Shown here: piece after piece, positions 15,681 to 24,710 of the stretch
How the letters are laid out: the number at the start of each line of letters is the position of its first letter
Position numbering within the stretch: position 1 is the first letter of the stretch
Assembly (NCBI GenBank): GCA_964420035.1
Contig: CAYQQR010000029.1
Span: forward strand, 1 to 50,517
Direction of reading: 5' to 3'
From: CAYQQR01 sp964420035
GTDB lineage: Bacteria > Bacteroidota > Bacteroidia > Bacteroidales > SM23-62
DNA length: 50,517 bases
Notes under the pieces: generated by a model
What the model was told of the DNA's origin: nothing
What the model saw: only the letters and a program-made list of their open reading frames with translations
The model's database searches: none
Position numbers and translations under genes: made by a program

Positions 15681-17549
15681 ATGGATTTGAAATATTCGAC
15701 AGTTATGAGATACATACCCATTATTTTGCTATCGACAGCTTTGTTTTTCACATCCTGTGAAAAATTCCTGGAGACGGATTCTCCGTCCGCGTTCACTAGC
15801 ACTTATATTTTTTCCAGTGAGGAAGATACCCGCAAAGCATTGAACAGCGTGTATCAGACTTTTTGCAATTCAAGTTACGACCAGCGGTTGTCAACGTTCT
15901 TTTCTTGTAATACCGACATTGAGAACGGTCACGTGCACGAAGGTACTGACAATACCCGCCGGGACCTGTGGTCCTACAGGGCCACTTCAAGCAATAACGA
16001 AATACTGGGTACCTGGAACAATTGCTACCTGGCCATCAACCGTGCCAATGAGGTTATAGAAGGGATCCGGGGAAGTGACCTGTATAAGGATGGCAACAAG
16101 CGTGTGACCCATATGCTTGGGGAGGCGCTGGCGATCAGGGCTTATTACTACTACCTGGTGCAGTTTTACTGGGGGGATGTACCTTTTACGACAACGGCCA
16201 CCAAAGCCGGGGATGAGTTCTATCTGCCGCGTACCGACAGGGACACGATACTGAGCCACGTGATCCGGGACATGGTCGGGATCGAACAGCGGATGTACTG
16301 GGCGGACCAGTTGCCGGAAGGTATTGAACGTATCGGCCGCGACTTTGTGATGGCCATGATTGCCAGGCTGTCCCTGGCCAGGGGGGGATATGCCCTGAGG
16401 AAGGACGGTACCATGCGCAGGGCTGACGATTACCTGGATTATTACGAACTGGCCAATGCCTATTGCAAGAAGCTGATAGATATGAAACCGCGCACACTGG
16501 ATCCGGATTTTCAACAAATGTTCCGGAACCAGTGCGAGTATATTACCACAACCAACCAGGATATAATTTTTGAAGTTCCTTACCTGCCCGGTGTAAACGG
16601 TGATATCGGTTGGAACCTGGGTTTGAGGGTTGACGGAGGGAACCACGATTACGGTACCGGGAATAACATGATAAATTTAACACCCAATTATTTTTACTCC
16701 TTCGATACCACCGACACGAGATTACCGGTATCATACTCTTTGTACTATTATGACGAAGACCTGATACAGCAACCCGTTAGCTGGTTAATTTTAAACTCTA
16801 CCCATAAATGGTCGAGGACCTGGGTGCCGTCCCCTCTCGGAGAAACTTCTGCCAAGGCTACCGGGATCAATTTTCCCGTTATCCGGTATGCCGATGTGCT
16901 GTTGATGCTCGCTGAAACGGAAAATGAGCTGAACAACGGACCGACACCACTGGCCCAGGATGCCCTGAGTGAAGTCCGGCAAAGAGCATTTCCTTCCGGA
17001 GTCTGGTCTGAAAAGGTGAATGCTTATATTCAAGACATATCTGTAAGCAAGGAAGATTTCTTCAATGCACTGGTGGATGAGCGTGCCTGGGAATTCGGGG
17101 CAGAATGCCTCCGTAAGTTTGACCTGGTAAGGTGGAACCTGCTTGGTGAGAAGATTGTGGAAACACAGACCTTGCTTAAACAATATGGTGAGGATTCTTA
17201 CATAGATGACGGCCCGACCTCTCACCTGGCGGATGTACTCTATTACCGGATCGTTAATGATAAGATTGAGTTTTATAATAAATTCGCGCGAAGACCTGAT
17301 GTGATCCCGCCACTGAAAGACGTACCGAATATTGGAGACAATCCGGACGGATATGAGACTATACGCTGGCTTACCGGTTTATGGAGTGAAGAGGAAGGTA
17401 TACCCATCGACTATATGGACATCCAATGGAGCGGATATACCGATCCAACAGGACAGGCCCCCGTTCCCTATATTCTCCCCATCCATCAGACCATAGTAAA
17501 CAGCAGCCGGGGTGCATTGGATAATAACGGATATTTACTCACCTATTAA
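15681..17549 (+). CDS. RagB/SusD family glycan-binding lipoprotein
   Basis: The 622-residue surface lipoprotein forms the lid of the SusC channel and captures glycan. A lipobox TSC at Cys26 follows a hydrophobic signal (YIPIILLSTALFFT). The SusD N-terminal repeat region (YLVQFYWGDVPFTT, ALAIRAYYYYLVQ) and the C-terminal RagB segment (VIRYADVLLMLAE, LVDERAWEFGAECLRKFDLVRW) are both clear. The start may instead be the ATG at 15705, nearer to the signal. It is translationally close to susC (4-base gap). Confidence 0.97.
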   Translation: MDLKYSTVMRYIPIILLSTALFFTSCEKFLETDSPSAFTSTYIFSSEEDTRKALNSVYQTFCNSSYDQRLSTFFSCNTDIENGHVHEGTDNTRRDLWSYRATSSNNEILGTWNNCYLAINRANEVIEGIRGSDLYKDGNKRVTHMLGEALAIRAYYYYLVQFYWGDVPFTTTATKAGDEFYLPRTDRDTILSHVIRDMVGIEQRMYWADQLPEGIERIGRDFVMAMIARLSLARGGYALRKDGTMRRADDYLDYYELANAYCKKLIDMKPRTLDPDFQQMFRNQCEYITTTNQDIIFEVPYLPGVNGDIGWNLGLRVDGGNHDYGTGNNMINLTPNYFYSFDTTDTRLPVSYSLYYYDEDLIQQPVSWLILNSTHKWSRTWVPSPLGETSAKATGINFPVIRYADVLLMLAETENELNNGPTPLAQDALSEVRQRAFPSGVWSEKVNAYIQDISVSKEDFFNALVDERAWEFGAECLRKFDLVRWNLLGEKIVETQTLLKQYGEDSYIDDGPTSHLADVLYYRIVNDKIEFYNKFARRPDVIPPLKDVPNIGDNPDGYETIRWLTGLWSEEEGIPIDYMDIQWSGYTDPTGQAPVPYILPIHQTIVNSSRGALDNNGYLLTY

Positions 17550-17560
17550 TCATTTGAAAA

Positions 17561-18208
17561 ATGCTAAAAGAGATGTTGTCTATCAGAAATTATATGGTCC
17601 TCATTCTAATGGGAGTATTCATAGTTCTGGCCTGCGAAAAGGAAGAGGAAGAACTTCCGGAGGTCCGGCTGTTCCGGCCCGTCAGTGCCGAGATCAAGTC
17701 TACCGGGGGAACCTGGTTCTCGGCAGAATGGGACCGTATTAAAGGTGCGGTTTCCTATTCGGTGGAGATCAGTGTTGATTCTTTCGAAACCAGTTATGCT
17801 TCCGTGGAAATCGATACCAACTATATTCTGTTCGAGAATTTGGGGGAAGAACAATATTATTATTTACGTGTCCGGGCCAATGCAGAAGACCCTGAGTTCA
17901 GCTCCCGCTGGGCATATTTCGGAAAGATCTGGGTGGGGAGAGTGCCCACTATCCTATTGAAACAGGATTTTGGCGAAACAACGGCTACTTCTTTTATCGT
18001 TCGCTGGGAAGCGGAGGATGATATACCTACCAGACTGGTGGTGACCAAGAGCTCTGACGGAACCGTTGTGCAGGAGATCGAGCTGACCGAAGATGATATA
18101 GCCGCCGAAATGGTCGAGGTTACCGGTCTTACTTCAGGAACCTTATACAAGGTGTATATATACAGCGGGGATAAATCCCTGGGATATGAGCTGTTCCTGA
18201 CCCTTTGA
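17561..18208 (+). CDS. Two-FN3 surface lipoprotein, SusE-position
   Basis: The 215-residue lipoprotein has the lipobox LAC (Cys25) after a hydrophobic stretch, followed by an acidic EKEEEE spacer that may favour surface export. Two fibronectin type III domains follow at about 37-125 and 127-213 (PVSAEIKSTGGTWFSAEWDRIKG opens the first). The gene sits just after SusD, where accessory glycan-binding lipoproteins are usual. Relatives in pectin loci that I recall carry the same FN3 pair fused to a DUF4957/DUF5123 beta-helix; here the protein stops after the FN3 pair, and a DUF5123-like protein is separate at 8517-9980. It may be truncated or a natural short form. Confidence 0.75.
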   Translation: MLKEMLSIRNYMVLILMGVFIVLACEKEEEELPEVRLFRPVSAEIKSTGGTWFSAEWDRIKGAVSYSVEISVDSFETSYASVEIDTNYILFENLGEEQYYYLRVRANAEDPEFSSRWAYFGKIWVGRVPTILLKQDFGETTATSFIVRWEAEDDIPTRLVVTKSSDGTVVQEIELTEDDIAAEMVEVTGLTSGTLYKVYIYSGDKSLGYELFLTL

Positions 18209-18357
18209 GTTAGTTGCCAGCCGCGTGTGCCTGGCCGGTATTCAAATAACAGGAGGTTACACCGGAAATGTGCAGGAAGGGTACCACCAAACGATTTTAT
18301 AATCTGCGAATTACGACAGTGAAATGGGATGATGATCGGTTATAAAACAGATGTATT

Positions 18358-19560
18358 ATGATCATTAGTAAACGAAAATTGATCCAGCTTTTTATTCTTT
18401 GTTTATTTTCCTTGTTATACTTGTCCTGTTCTACTGAAGGTACGAATAATCAAAAGAAAAGTGAGAATAAATGGTCTGTGAGAATGGCCGGGTCCGTAAT
18501 GGCCCGCCACGATAGCCTGGTTACCTATACCTCTTCTCAGGGGGTATGGCAGTATGATATCGGAATGCTGGGAATGGCGATCGATAAGCTGAACTCCAAA
18601 GATGAGAAATACGGGCAGTACATGAAAGACTGGGTCGATCGCTTTGTAACAGAAGAAGGCAAAGTAAAAGGATACCGGATCGAGGAGTATAACATAGACA
18701 ACATAAATCCCGCGAAGAACCTGATTACCTTGTATAAACGAACGGGTGAAGAAAAATACAGAAAGGCCATTTCACTCTTCGTTAAACAAATGGAAACGCA
18801 TCCGAAAACGAAGTCGGGTGGTTACTGGCATAAGAAAAAATATCCCTGGCAGATGTGGCTGGACGGGATATATATGGCATCACCCTTTCTGGCCCGGTAT
18901 GCCAATGAATTTAATGAACCTGTATGGTATGATGTAGTGACCCGTCAGATCATTTTGATTTACGATAAGACGCTGGATGAGGAGACCGGTTTGCTCTATC
19001 ATGCATGGGATGAATCCGGGGAACAGGCGTGGTGTAATCCTGAAACCGGCCAGTCGAAGCACTTCTGGAGCCGTGCGATGGGATGGTATATGATGGCCCT
19101 GGTGGATGTCCTGGATTACCTGCCGGAAGATCATCAGGACCGTGATTCGGTGATCACCATTTTGCAGCGAACCGCTGAAGCCCTGCTTGAAGTCAGGGAT
19201 CCTGAAACAGGCCTGTGGTATCAGGTTCTGGATCAGGGAGGCCGGAGCGGGAACTATCTTGAAGGGAGCGGCTCAGCAATGTATTTATATGCCTTTGCCA
19301 AGGGAGCGAAAAAGGGTTATCTGGATTCCCGCTATTTGAAGATTGCCTCGGAAACATTTTCCAGTCTGGTAGATACCTTCATAAAAACAGATGAGGATGG
19401 GTTGTTATCCATGGTAAATATCTGCGGGGGTTGCGGACTGGGAGGAACCAACCCGTATCGTGACGGCAGCTACGAATACTACATCACGGAAAAAAGGGTA
19501 AAGAACGATCCTAAAGGTGTTGGTCCGTTCATTCTGGCAGCCATTGAATTGGACCTGTAA
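18358..19560 (+). CDS. GH105-family unsaturated uronyl hydrolase, lipoprotein
   Basis: The 400-residue protein matches GH88/GH105 enzymes (YteR/YesR type), which hydrolyse the unsaturated uronic acid left at the non-reducing end by polysaccharide lyases. It has a lipobox LSC (Cys24), an (alpha/alpha)6 barrel pattern, the segment WLDGIYMASPFLA with the likely catalytic Asp169, and HFWSRAMGWYMMAL. Clustered with pectate lyases, the expected substrate is unsaturated galacturonyl or rhamnogalacturonyl oligosaccharides. The 149-base gap before it shows no terminator, so it probably belongs to the susCD operon, which ends at the terminator at 19672. Confidence 0.92.
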   Translation: MIISKRKLIQLFILCLFSLLYLSCSTEGTNNQKKSENKWSVRMAGSVMARHDSLVTYTSSQGVWQYDIGMLGMAIDKLNSKDEKYGQYMKDWVDRFVTEEGKVKGYRIEEYNIDNINPAKNLITLYKRTGEEKYRKAISLFVKQMETHPKTKSGGYWHKKKYPWQMWLDGIYMASPFLARYANEFNEPVWYDVVTRQIILIYDKTLDEETGLLYHAWDESGEQAWCNPETGQSKHFWSRAMGWYMMALVDVLDYLPEDHQDRDSVITILQRTAEALLEVRDPETGLWYQVLDQGGRSGNYLEGSGSAMYLYAFAKGAKKGYLDSRYLKIASETFSSLVDTFIKTDEDGLLSMVNICGGCGLGGTNPYRDGSYEYYITEKRVKNDPKGVGPFILAAIELDL

Positions 19561-19671
19561 CGAGGGTGCAGGATTAATGAATGTAATGTTCTCCGGGTTG
19601 GAGACGGAGGTAGCGGTATTTTAAGGATTTCCACCGGGTGGTGCAAGCTTTATGTTAGAATGGTAAGGATC

Positions 19672-19703
19672 GCGGATGCCCAATGGACATCCGCAATTTT
19701 TTT
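19672..19703 (+). terminator. Rho-independent terminator after GH105
   Basis: gcggatg (19672-19678) pairs with catccgc (19688-19694) around a 9-base loop and is followed by aattttttt. It ends the susCD-GH105 unit before the amino-sugar module. Confidence 0.85.
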
Positions 19704-19796
19704 ATGCGGAAATATAAACGGATCTTATCGGGTTAGGTTATCCTGAAGGAAGAAGGGTGACCGGATGAAGCATAAAGACAATCAGGGAAAAAACAA

Positions 19797-21350
19797 ATGA
19801 AGGAAGAACATAATAGGGCATCATTATCGAGGCGCAAGGTGCTGAAAGCATTGGCCGGAATACCGGTTTTGGGTATTTTTGCCGGTGCTGTCATCAGAGA
19901 CTGGAATTATCAAAAACAGAAATCCTTTAGACTGGCCAGGGAACTGGGACTGGATCAGATCCCCCCTGCCGGGAATGTTCCGGGTGGTGGAATAAACAAG
20001 GACACAATCCGGATCGGGATCATTGGATTCGGATCCAGAGCGATCGCGCTCTCCAACGGACTGGGATACATACACCCGGATGATGTTGCAAAAAAGAGCA
20101 GGGTTTCGCTGGAAAACTGGCTCCGTCAGCAGGATCTGAACGTAGCAATAACCGCAATATGTGAAGTGTTTGATCTCCGGGCAAAATACGGGATAGAAAC
20201 CGTGGAACACGATCTGCGTCCCGGGGGAAGAAACCACAAACGGTTTCCGGTAAAAAGAGTTGCCGACTACAGGGAAATTCTTGATGATAAAGATATTGAT
20301 GCTGTTGTCATTGCCACTCCGGATCACTGGCATGCACAAATGACCGTCGATGCCATCCAGGCGGGAAAACATGTCTATTGTGAAAAATGCATTTCCCGTA
20401 CGGAAGAAGAACTATACCGGGTGTATGAAACAGTAAAGGAAAGCGACCGGGTTTATCAGCTGGGACATCAAATCACAAAAAACAGGGTTTTCCAGCAAGC
20501 AAGGGAGATCATAAACAAAGAACTGCTGGGTGATGTGACCCTCGTGGAAACCACTACGAATCGTAATTCCGCGCGCGGAGCCTGGATCCGGCACCTGGAT
20601 GAAAACGGGAATCCGCTCCCGGGAAGTGTTCATTCTATTGACTGGAAACAGTGGCTCGGGCCGACCCCTTATGTACCCTTCAGTATTGACAGGTATTATA
20701 ACTGGACCAAGTGGTTCGATTACGGTAACGGTATGCTGGGACAACTCTTTTCTCATGAGTTTGATGCGGTTAACCAGCTTCTGCGTATAGGTATCCCGGA
20801 TAAAGTTGTGGCATCAGGAGGGATCTACTTTTGGAAAGACAACCGGGAAATACCCGATCTTTTGCAGCTTGCTTATCAGTACCCGGATAGAGGAATGGCC
20901 CTGACATACAGTGGAAATCTCGCGAACAGTTATCAACGGACCAGGAAAATCATGAGCCGGGATGCCACAATGGAACTGGGAGCTACGCTTACCCTGACTG
21001 CAGATGCCAATTCAAAGTGGTTTAAAGGGATGCTCGAAGACGGGGTTATTGACCCCGCTTCTCCAATGATCACCTTGGATCCCGCGGCAGAAGGGATTGA
21101 CGCGGTCACTTCGGCAACAGAACAATATTATGCTTCAAGGGGACTGACCTATACTGTCATTGATGGTCAAAGGGTGGATGTAACCCACCTGCACCTTGCG
21201 GAATGGTTAGGCTGTATCCGCCACGGGGGAATACCCGGTGCAAATATAGAGCGGTCGTTTGAAGAGGGTGTGGCCATCCAGATGGCACAGAAAGCTTACC
21301 TGGAAAAGAGGGAAGTATCATGGGATGCCGTGAACAGAAAAATCGTTTAG
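19797..21350 (+). CDS. Gfo/Idh/MocA oxidoreductase with Tat signal
   Basis: NAD-dependent sugar oxidoreductase family member of 517 residues. The N-terminus has a twin-arginine motif SRRKVLKAL (11-19) followed by a hydrophobic segment, so it is likely exported folded with its cofactor. The Rossmann motif is IRIGIIGFGSRA (71-82). The EKP segment of the family appears as EKCIS, with proline replaced by cysteine, before the C-terminal Gfo/Idh domain. Family members can oxidise sugar hydroxyls or act as NAD-dependent glycosidases (GH109); the sequence does not decide. It begins the amino-sugar module and is followed by the NagA-like gene after 40 bases. Confidence 0.88.
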   Translation: MKEEHNRASLSRRKVLKALAGIPVLGIFAGAVIRDWNYQKQKSFRLARELGLDQIPPAGNVPGGGINKDTIRIGIIGFGSRAIALSNGLGYIHPDDVAKKSRVSLENWLRQQDLNVAITAICEVFDLRAKYGIETVEHDLRPGGRNHKRFPVKRVADYREILDDKDIDAVVIATPDHWHAQMTVDAIQAGKHVYCEKCISRTEEELYRVYETVKESDRVYQLGHQITKNRVFQQAREIINKELLGDVTLVETTTNRNSARGAWIRHLDENGNPLPGSVHSIDWKQWLGPTPYVPFSIDRYYNWTKWFDYGNGMLGQLFSHEFDAVNQLLRIGIPDKVVASGGIYFWKDNREIPDLLQLAYQYPDRGMALTYSGNLANSYQRTRKIMSRDATMELGATLTLTADANSKWFKGMLEDGVIDPASPMITLDPAAEGIDAVTSATEQYYASRGLTYTVIDGQRVDVTHLHLAEWLGCIRHGGIPGANIERSFEEGVAIQMAQKAYLEKREVSWDAVNRKIV

Positions 21351-21390
21351 AAAAGCTATGAAAAACATATAATCCAAAAAACATCGAGAT

Positions 21391-22617
21391 ATGATTTTAA
21401 ATAAATATTTAACGGCAGGTATGATGATCGCCCTTGTTGCCGGGTGCGCTCCGGAAACCCATAACGAAGAGCACATGATTCACGGGATTCATTATTCCGA
21501 TCGAACTCCGGTAACGGTAACCATTAATGAAGAAGGATATATAAGCAGGGTGGAACCAACCGGTGATCAAGAGAATGAAGCAAAGTATTTTATATCTCCC
21601 GGACTGATCGATATTCAGATCAATGGTTACATGGGTGTCGATTATACGGATACGGCGATAACACAGGCTGATATGGAGAAAGTGACCCGGGCATTATGGG
21701 CCACGGGGGTGACGCAGTATCTTCCGACAGTGATCACCAACAGCGATGAGGTGCTCCAGGCATGTTTCAGGAAACTGGGAAAGTATAGCGAAGATTCATT
21801 GATATCTCTTTCCATTCCGGGATTTCACCTGGAAGGACCCTATATTTCCCCGGTAAAAGGGTTTCGTGGTGCTCATCTTGAGAAATACATCCGTCCGGCA
21901 GACTGGAAAGAATTTGATAATTACCGGAAGTTGTCCCGGAACAGGATCCGGCTTGTTACGGTTGCCCCGGAATTTGAAGGGAATATTCAATTTATCCGAG
22001 AAGCCTCAGAAGAAGATATTATTGTATCCCTGGGACATCATAATGCCGATGCCAATACTGTGGAACAAGCTGTTGAAGCAGGAGCCCGGTTATCAACTCA
22101 TTTGGGAAACGGATGTGCCAACATGATCAACAGGCATCATAATCCTCTATGGCCCCAGTTATCCAACGATTCACTGAGCATTAGCATTATCGCGGATGGT
22201 TATCACCTGACCCGGGAGGAAGTAAGAACCTTTTATAAGGTCAAGGGAGATGAAAAAACCATCCTGGTGTCGGATGCACTGGATTTGGCAGGACTACCAC
22301 CCGGAGAGTATATCCGTGGTGAACGAAGGATTGAGCTTACACCCAATGTAGTGAAGTATCCGGCAGAAAATTGTCTGGCCGGGGCGGCATCACCGGTAAA
22401 AACGGGAGTGATGAATATGATGAAGTATACAGGATGCAGTTTGAAGAGTGCTATTGATATGGCCAGCCGGAATCCTGCAGGTTTGTTGGGTCTGGAAACA
22501 GGGGAACTCAGTCCCGGAAAACGGGCCGATCTGATCCTCTTTGAACTTGAAGATGAAGAAATGGTGATCCGGGAAACCTACCTCTCGGGAAAGCTGGTTT
22601 ATAAAAGAGCGGAATGA
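21391..22617 (+). CDS. NagA-like amidohydrolase (N-acetylglucosamine-6-phosphate deacetylase family) with lipoprotein signal
   Basis: NagA removes the acetyl group from GlcNAc-6-phosphate in the cytoplasm. This 408-residue relative keeps the family motifs: PGLIDIQINGY (70-80), FHLEGP (145-150) with the metal-binding Glu, GHHNAD (215-220), THLGNG (236-241), ADGYHL (268-273) and SDALDLAG (294-301) with the catalytic Asp. The N-terminus is different: a hydrophobic stretch ends in VAGC (Cys19), a lipobox. If processed, the enzyme lies outside the cytoplasm and could not meet a phosphorylated cytoplasmic sugar. It overlaps the transporter gene by 4 bases (ATGA), so the two are coupled. Confidence 0.88.
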   Translation: MILNKYLTAGMMIALVAGCAPETHNEEHMIHGIHYSDRTPVTVTINEEGYISRVEPTGDQENEAKYFISPGLIDIQINGYMGVDYTDTAITQADMEKVTRALWATGVTQYLPTVITNSDEVLQACFRKLGKYSEDSLISLSIPGFHLEGPYISPVKGFRGAHLEKYIRPADWKEFDNYRKLSRNRIRLVTVAPEFEGNIQFIREASEEDIIVSLGHHNADANTVEQAVEAGARLSTHLGNGCANMINRHHNPLWPQLSNDSLSISIIADGYHLTREEVRTFYKVKGDEKTILVSDALDLAGLPPGEYIRGERRIELTPNVVKYPAENCLAGAASPVKTGVMNMMKYTGCSLKSAIDMASRNPAGLLGLETGELSPGKRADLILFELEDEEMVIRETYLSGKLVYKRAE

Positions 22618-23891
22618 CCGGCTATTTCAGAAAAAGATCCATGGAAAAAGGAACAAAGCGAAAGGTGTTGAAAAAGGTGATCATCGCCCTGAGTGCGATC
22701 GGGCCCGGTTTATTTCTGATTGGATATAATATTGGGACAGGCAGTGTTACTACAATGGCTAAGGTTGGCGCCGAACACGGGATGGTGTTGACCTGGGCAT
22801 TGGCCCTGAGCTGTATATTTACCTATGTGCTGATGGTTGCCTATGGAAAAACAACCCTGGTTACAGGACATACGGCATTGAACAACATTAAAGCCAATTT
22901 TACGATAGGGAAAATCCTGGCCATTTATATCATGATCGCGTTGATCATTGGTGAGATTCTGGCTCTAATCGGGATATTTGGCATCGTTTCAGAGCTGATC
23001 CAGGAGGGGATCAGTCTGCTGACGGGAAAACCGGGCCCGGCCACTATTTGGATCACCCTGATATTGATCATTTTCCTTTATGCATTGCTCTGGATTGGAA
23101 AATACCAGTCTTTTGAGAAGATCCTGATGTTTTTCGTCATCCTGATGGGCCTGTCCTTTGTCACGGTATTTTTTATGGTGAAGCCTGATTTACTGGAGAT
23201 CGTTACCGGACTGGTACCGAGCATACCGGAGAAGGACGGATCATTCCGGCTTATAGCGGCAATAGCCGGGACCACGTGTTCCGCGGCAGTATTTATCATG
23301 CGCAGTACGGTAGTGACTGAAAAGGGATGGAACATTAAGAACCTGAAGGAAGAAAAAAAAGATGCAATGGTATCGGCCTCCATGATGTTCTTCCTGAGTT
23401 TCATTATCATGGCTGTGGCAGCGGGAACCCTGAACGTGATGGGGTTGGAATTGAATACGACCCTGGAGATGATCAGCCTGTTAGAGCCGATCGGCGGGAG
23501 GATAGCAGCTTTCATCCTGATCCTGGGAATCGTGGGAGCGGGCTTGTCAACGATCTTTCCCATTGTATTGATCGCTCCATGGCTGATCAGTGATTATACC
23601 GGCATGCCAAGGAATATTCAATCCCCGATGTATCGCATCCTGGGTCTGGCCGGGCTCCTGTTTGGAATCGCCATGCAGTTTATCGATACCACACCGCCAT
23701 TACTCCTGGTTTTTTCCCAGGCCTTCCAGGCATTGATACTGCCTGCCATCGTAATACCGGTCCTGATACTGGTTAACCGGAAAGTATTGATGAATGAACA
23801 TACTGCAGGATGGAAGCTCAACACCGGTTTGGGTGCACTTGTGATATTCAGTCTGATCACTTCTTATTTTGCATTGGTTGATTTTTTTTAA
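22614..23891 (+). CDS. NRAMP-fold membrane transporter lacking metal-binding motifs
   Basis: The 425-residue membrane protein has 10-11 membrane segments and the NRAMP opening (AIGPGLFLIGYN). In metal transporters the first helix carries DPGN and the sixth carries MPH. Here the first reads NIGTG (39-43) and the sixth GTTCSAAVFIMRS (219-231), so by visual alignment the metal-binding Asp, Asn and Met are all replaced. The protein is therefore unlikely to move Mn or Fe by the known mechanism. It sits between NagA-like and NagB-like genes, overlapping the former, which suggests transport of an amino sugar or a product of it. The substrate is not known. A second start, ATG at 22641, is possible. 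Confidence 0.85.
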   Translation: MTGYFRKRSMEKGTKRKVLKKVIIALSAIGPGLFLIGYNIGTGSVTTMAKVGAEHGMVLTWALALSCIFTYVLMVAYGKTTLVTGHTALNNIKANFTIGKILAIYIMIALIIGEILALIGIFGIVSELIQEGISLLTGKPGPATIWITLILIIFLYALLWIGKYQSFEKILMFFVILMGLSFVTVFFMVKPDLLEIVTGLVPSIPEKDGSFRLIAAIAGTTCSAAVFIMRSTVVTEKGWNIKNLKEEKKDAMVSASMMFFLSFIIMAVAAGTLNVMGLELNTTLEMISLLEPIGGRIAAFILILGIVGAGLSTIFPIVLIAPWLISDYTGMPRNIQSPMYRILGLAGLLFGIAMQFIDTTPPLLLVFSQAFQALILPAIVIPVLILVNRKVLMNEHTAGWKLNTGLGALVIFSLITSYFALVDFF

Positions 23892-23910
23892 CGGACAAAA
23901 AAGAAAAATT

Positions 23911-24648
23911 ATGAACGTAATTATTGCTGATTCAAAGGAAGATCTCGGGAAAATAGCGGCCGAGAAAGGTACCGAGATCATACGTGAAGCGATCCGGGAG
24001 AACGGAGAATCCTATATTGTTGTGGCCACGGGAGCATCCCAGTTTGAAATGCTGAAAGAACTGGTAAAGCAGGATATTGACTGGTCCAGGGTTACGGCTT
24101 TTCATCTGGACGAATATATAGGTATTGGGATGGATCATCCTGCTTCGTTCAGGAAATTTTTGAAAGAACGTTTTTTAGATAAGGTACCGGTAAGAGAATT
24201 TTATTTTATCAATGGTGAAGGAGATCCGCGTAAAGAATGTGAACGGCTGAACGGAATAATATCCAGGCATGAGATTGATGTTACCTTTGCCGGGATCGGG
24301 GAGAATACACACATTGCTTTCAATGATCCTCCGGCGGATTTTGAAGTGGAAGATCCTTACATTGTTGTGACCCTGGATGAAGACTGCCGCAGGCAGCAGT
24401 TGAACGAAGGATGGTTTAATACATTGGAGGAAGTACCTGAAAAGGCTATCAGCATGTCGGTAAAGCAGATCCTCAAGTCAAAGGCTATAGTATGCAGTGT
24501 ACCGGATACACGAAAGGCAAAAGCGGTCAAAGCGGTTATAGAAGGCCCGGTAACCAGTAAAGTACCTTCTTCAGTTATGCAACAACACGATGCCTGTTGG
24601 ATCTACCTGGATCCTTCGTCGGCCGGATTGCTCTCAAAGAAAATATAA
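23911..24648 (+). CDS. NagB-like glucosamine-6-phosphate deaminase/isomerase
   Basis: Family of NagB and 6-phosphogluconolactonase; NagB turns GlcN-6-phosphate into fructose-6-phosphate and ammonia in the cytoplasm. The 245-residue protein keeps ATGASQ (39-44), FHLDEYIG (64-71) with the catalytic Asp, and GIGENTHIAFNDPP (128-141). Against the E. coli enzyme, by eye, His143 is kept, Asp141 becomes Asn and Glu148 becomes Asp, as in several annotated NagB relatives. No signal peptide is seen. The ATG at 23911 is chosen because it begins the domain (MNVIIADSKE); an upstream in-frame ATG at 23869 lies within the transporter gene. No kinase to supply a 6-phosphate is present in the window. Confidence 0.88.
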   Translation: MNVIIADSKEDLGKIAAEKGTEIIREAIRENGESYIVVATGASQFEMLKELVKQDIDWSRVTAFHLDEYIGIGMDHPASFRKFLKERFLDKVPVREFYFINGEGDPRKECERLNGIISRHEIDVTFAGIGENTHIAFNDPPADFEVEDPYIVVTLDEDCRRQQLNEGWFNTLEEVPEKAISMSVKQILKSKAIVCSVPDTRKAKAVKAVIEGPVTSKVPSSVMQQHDACWIYLDPSSAGLLSKKI

Positions 24649-24710
24649 ACGCGGGAAAAAATATTTTAGAGAACGGGTAATATTAAAATATTCAACTAAA
24701 ACACGATACT

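Noticed and set aside
22614..23891. Ordinary Mn/Fe NRAMP transporter
   Set aside because: Both the DPGN and MPH motifs are missing, so the metal function should not be transferred by name.
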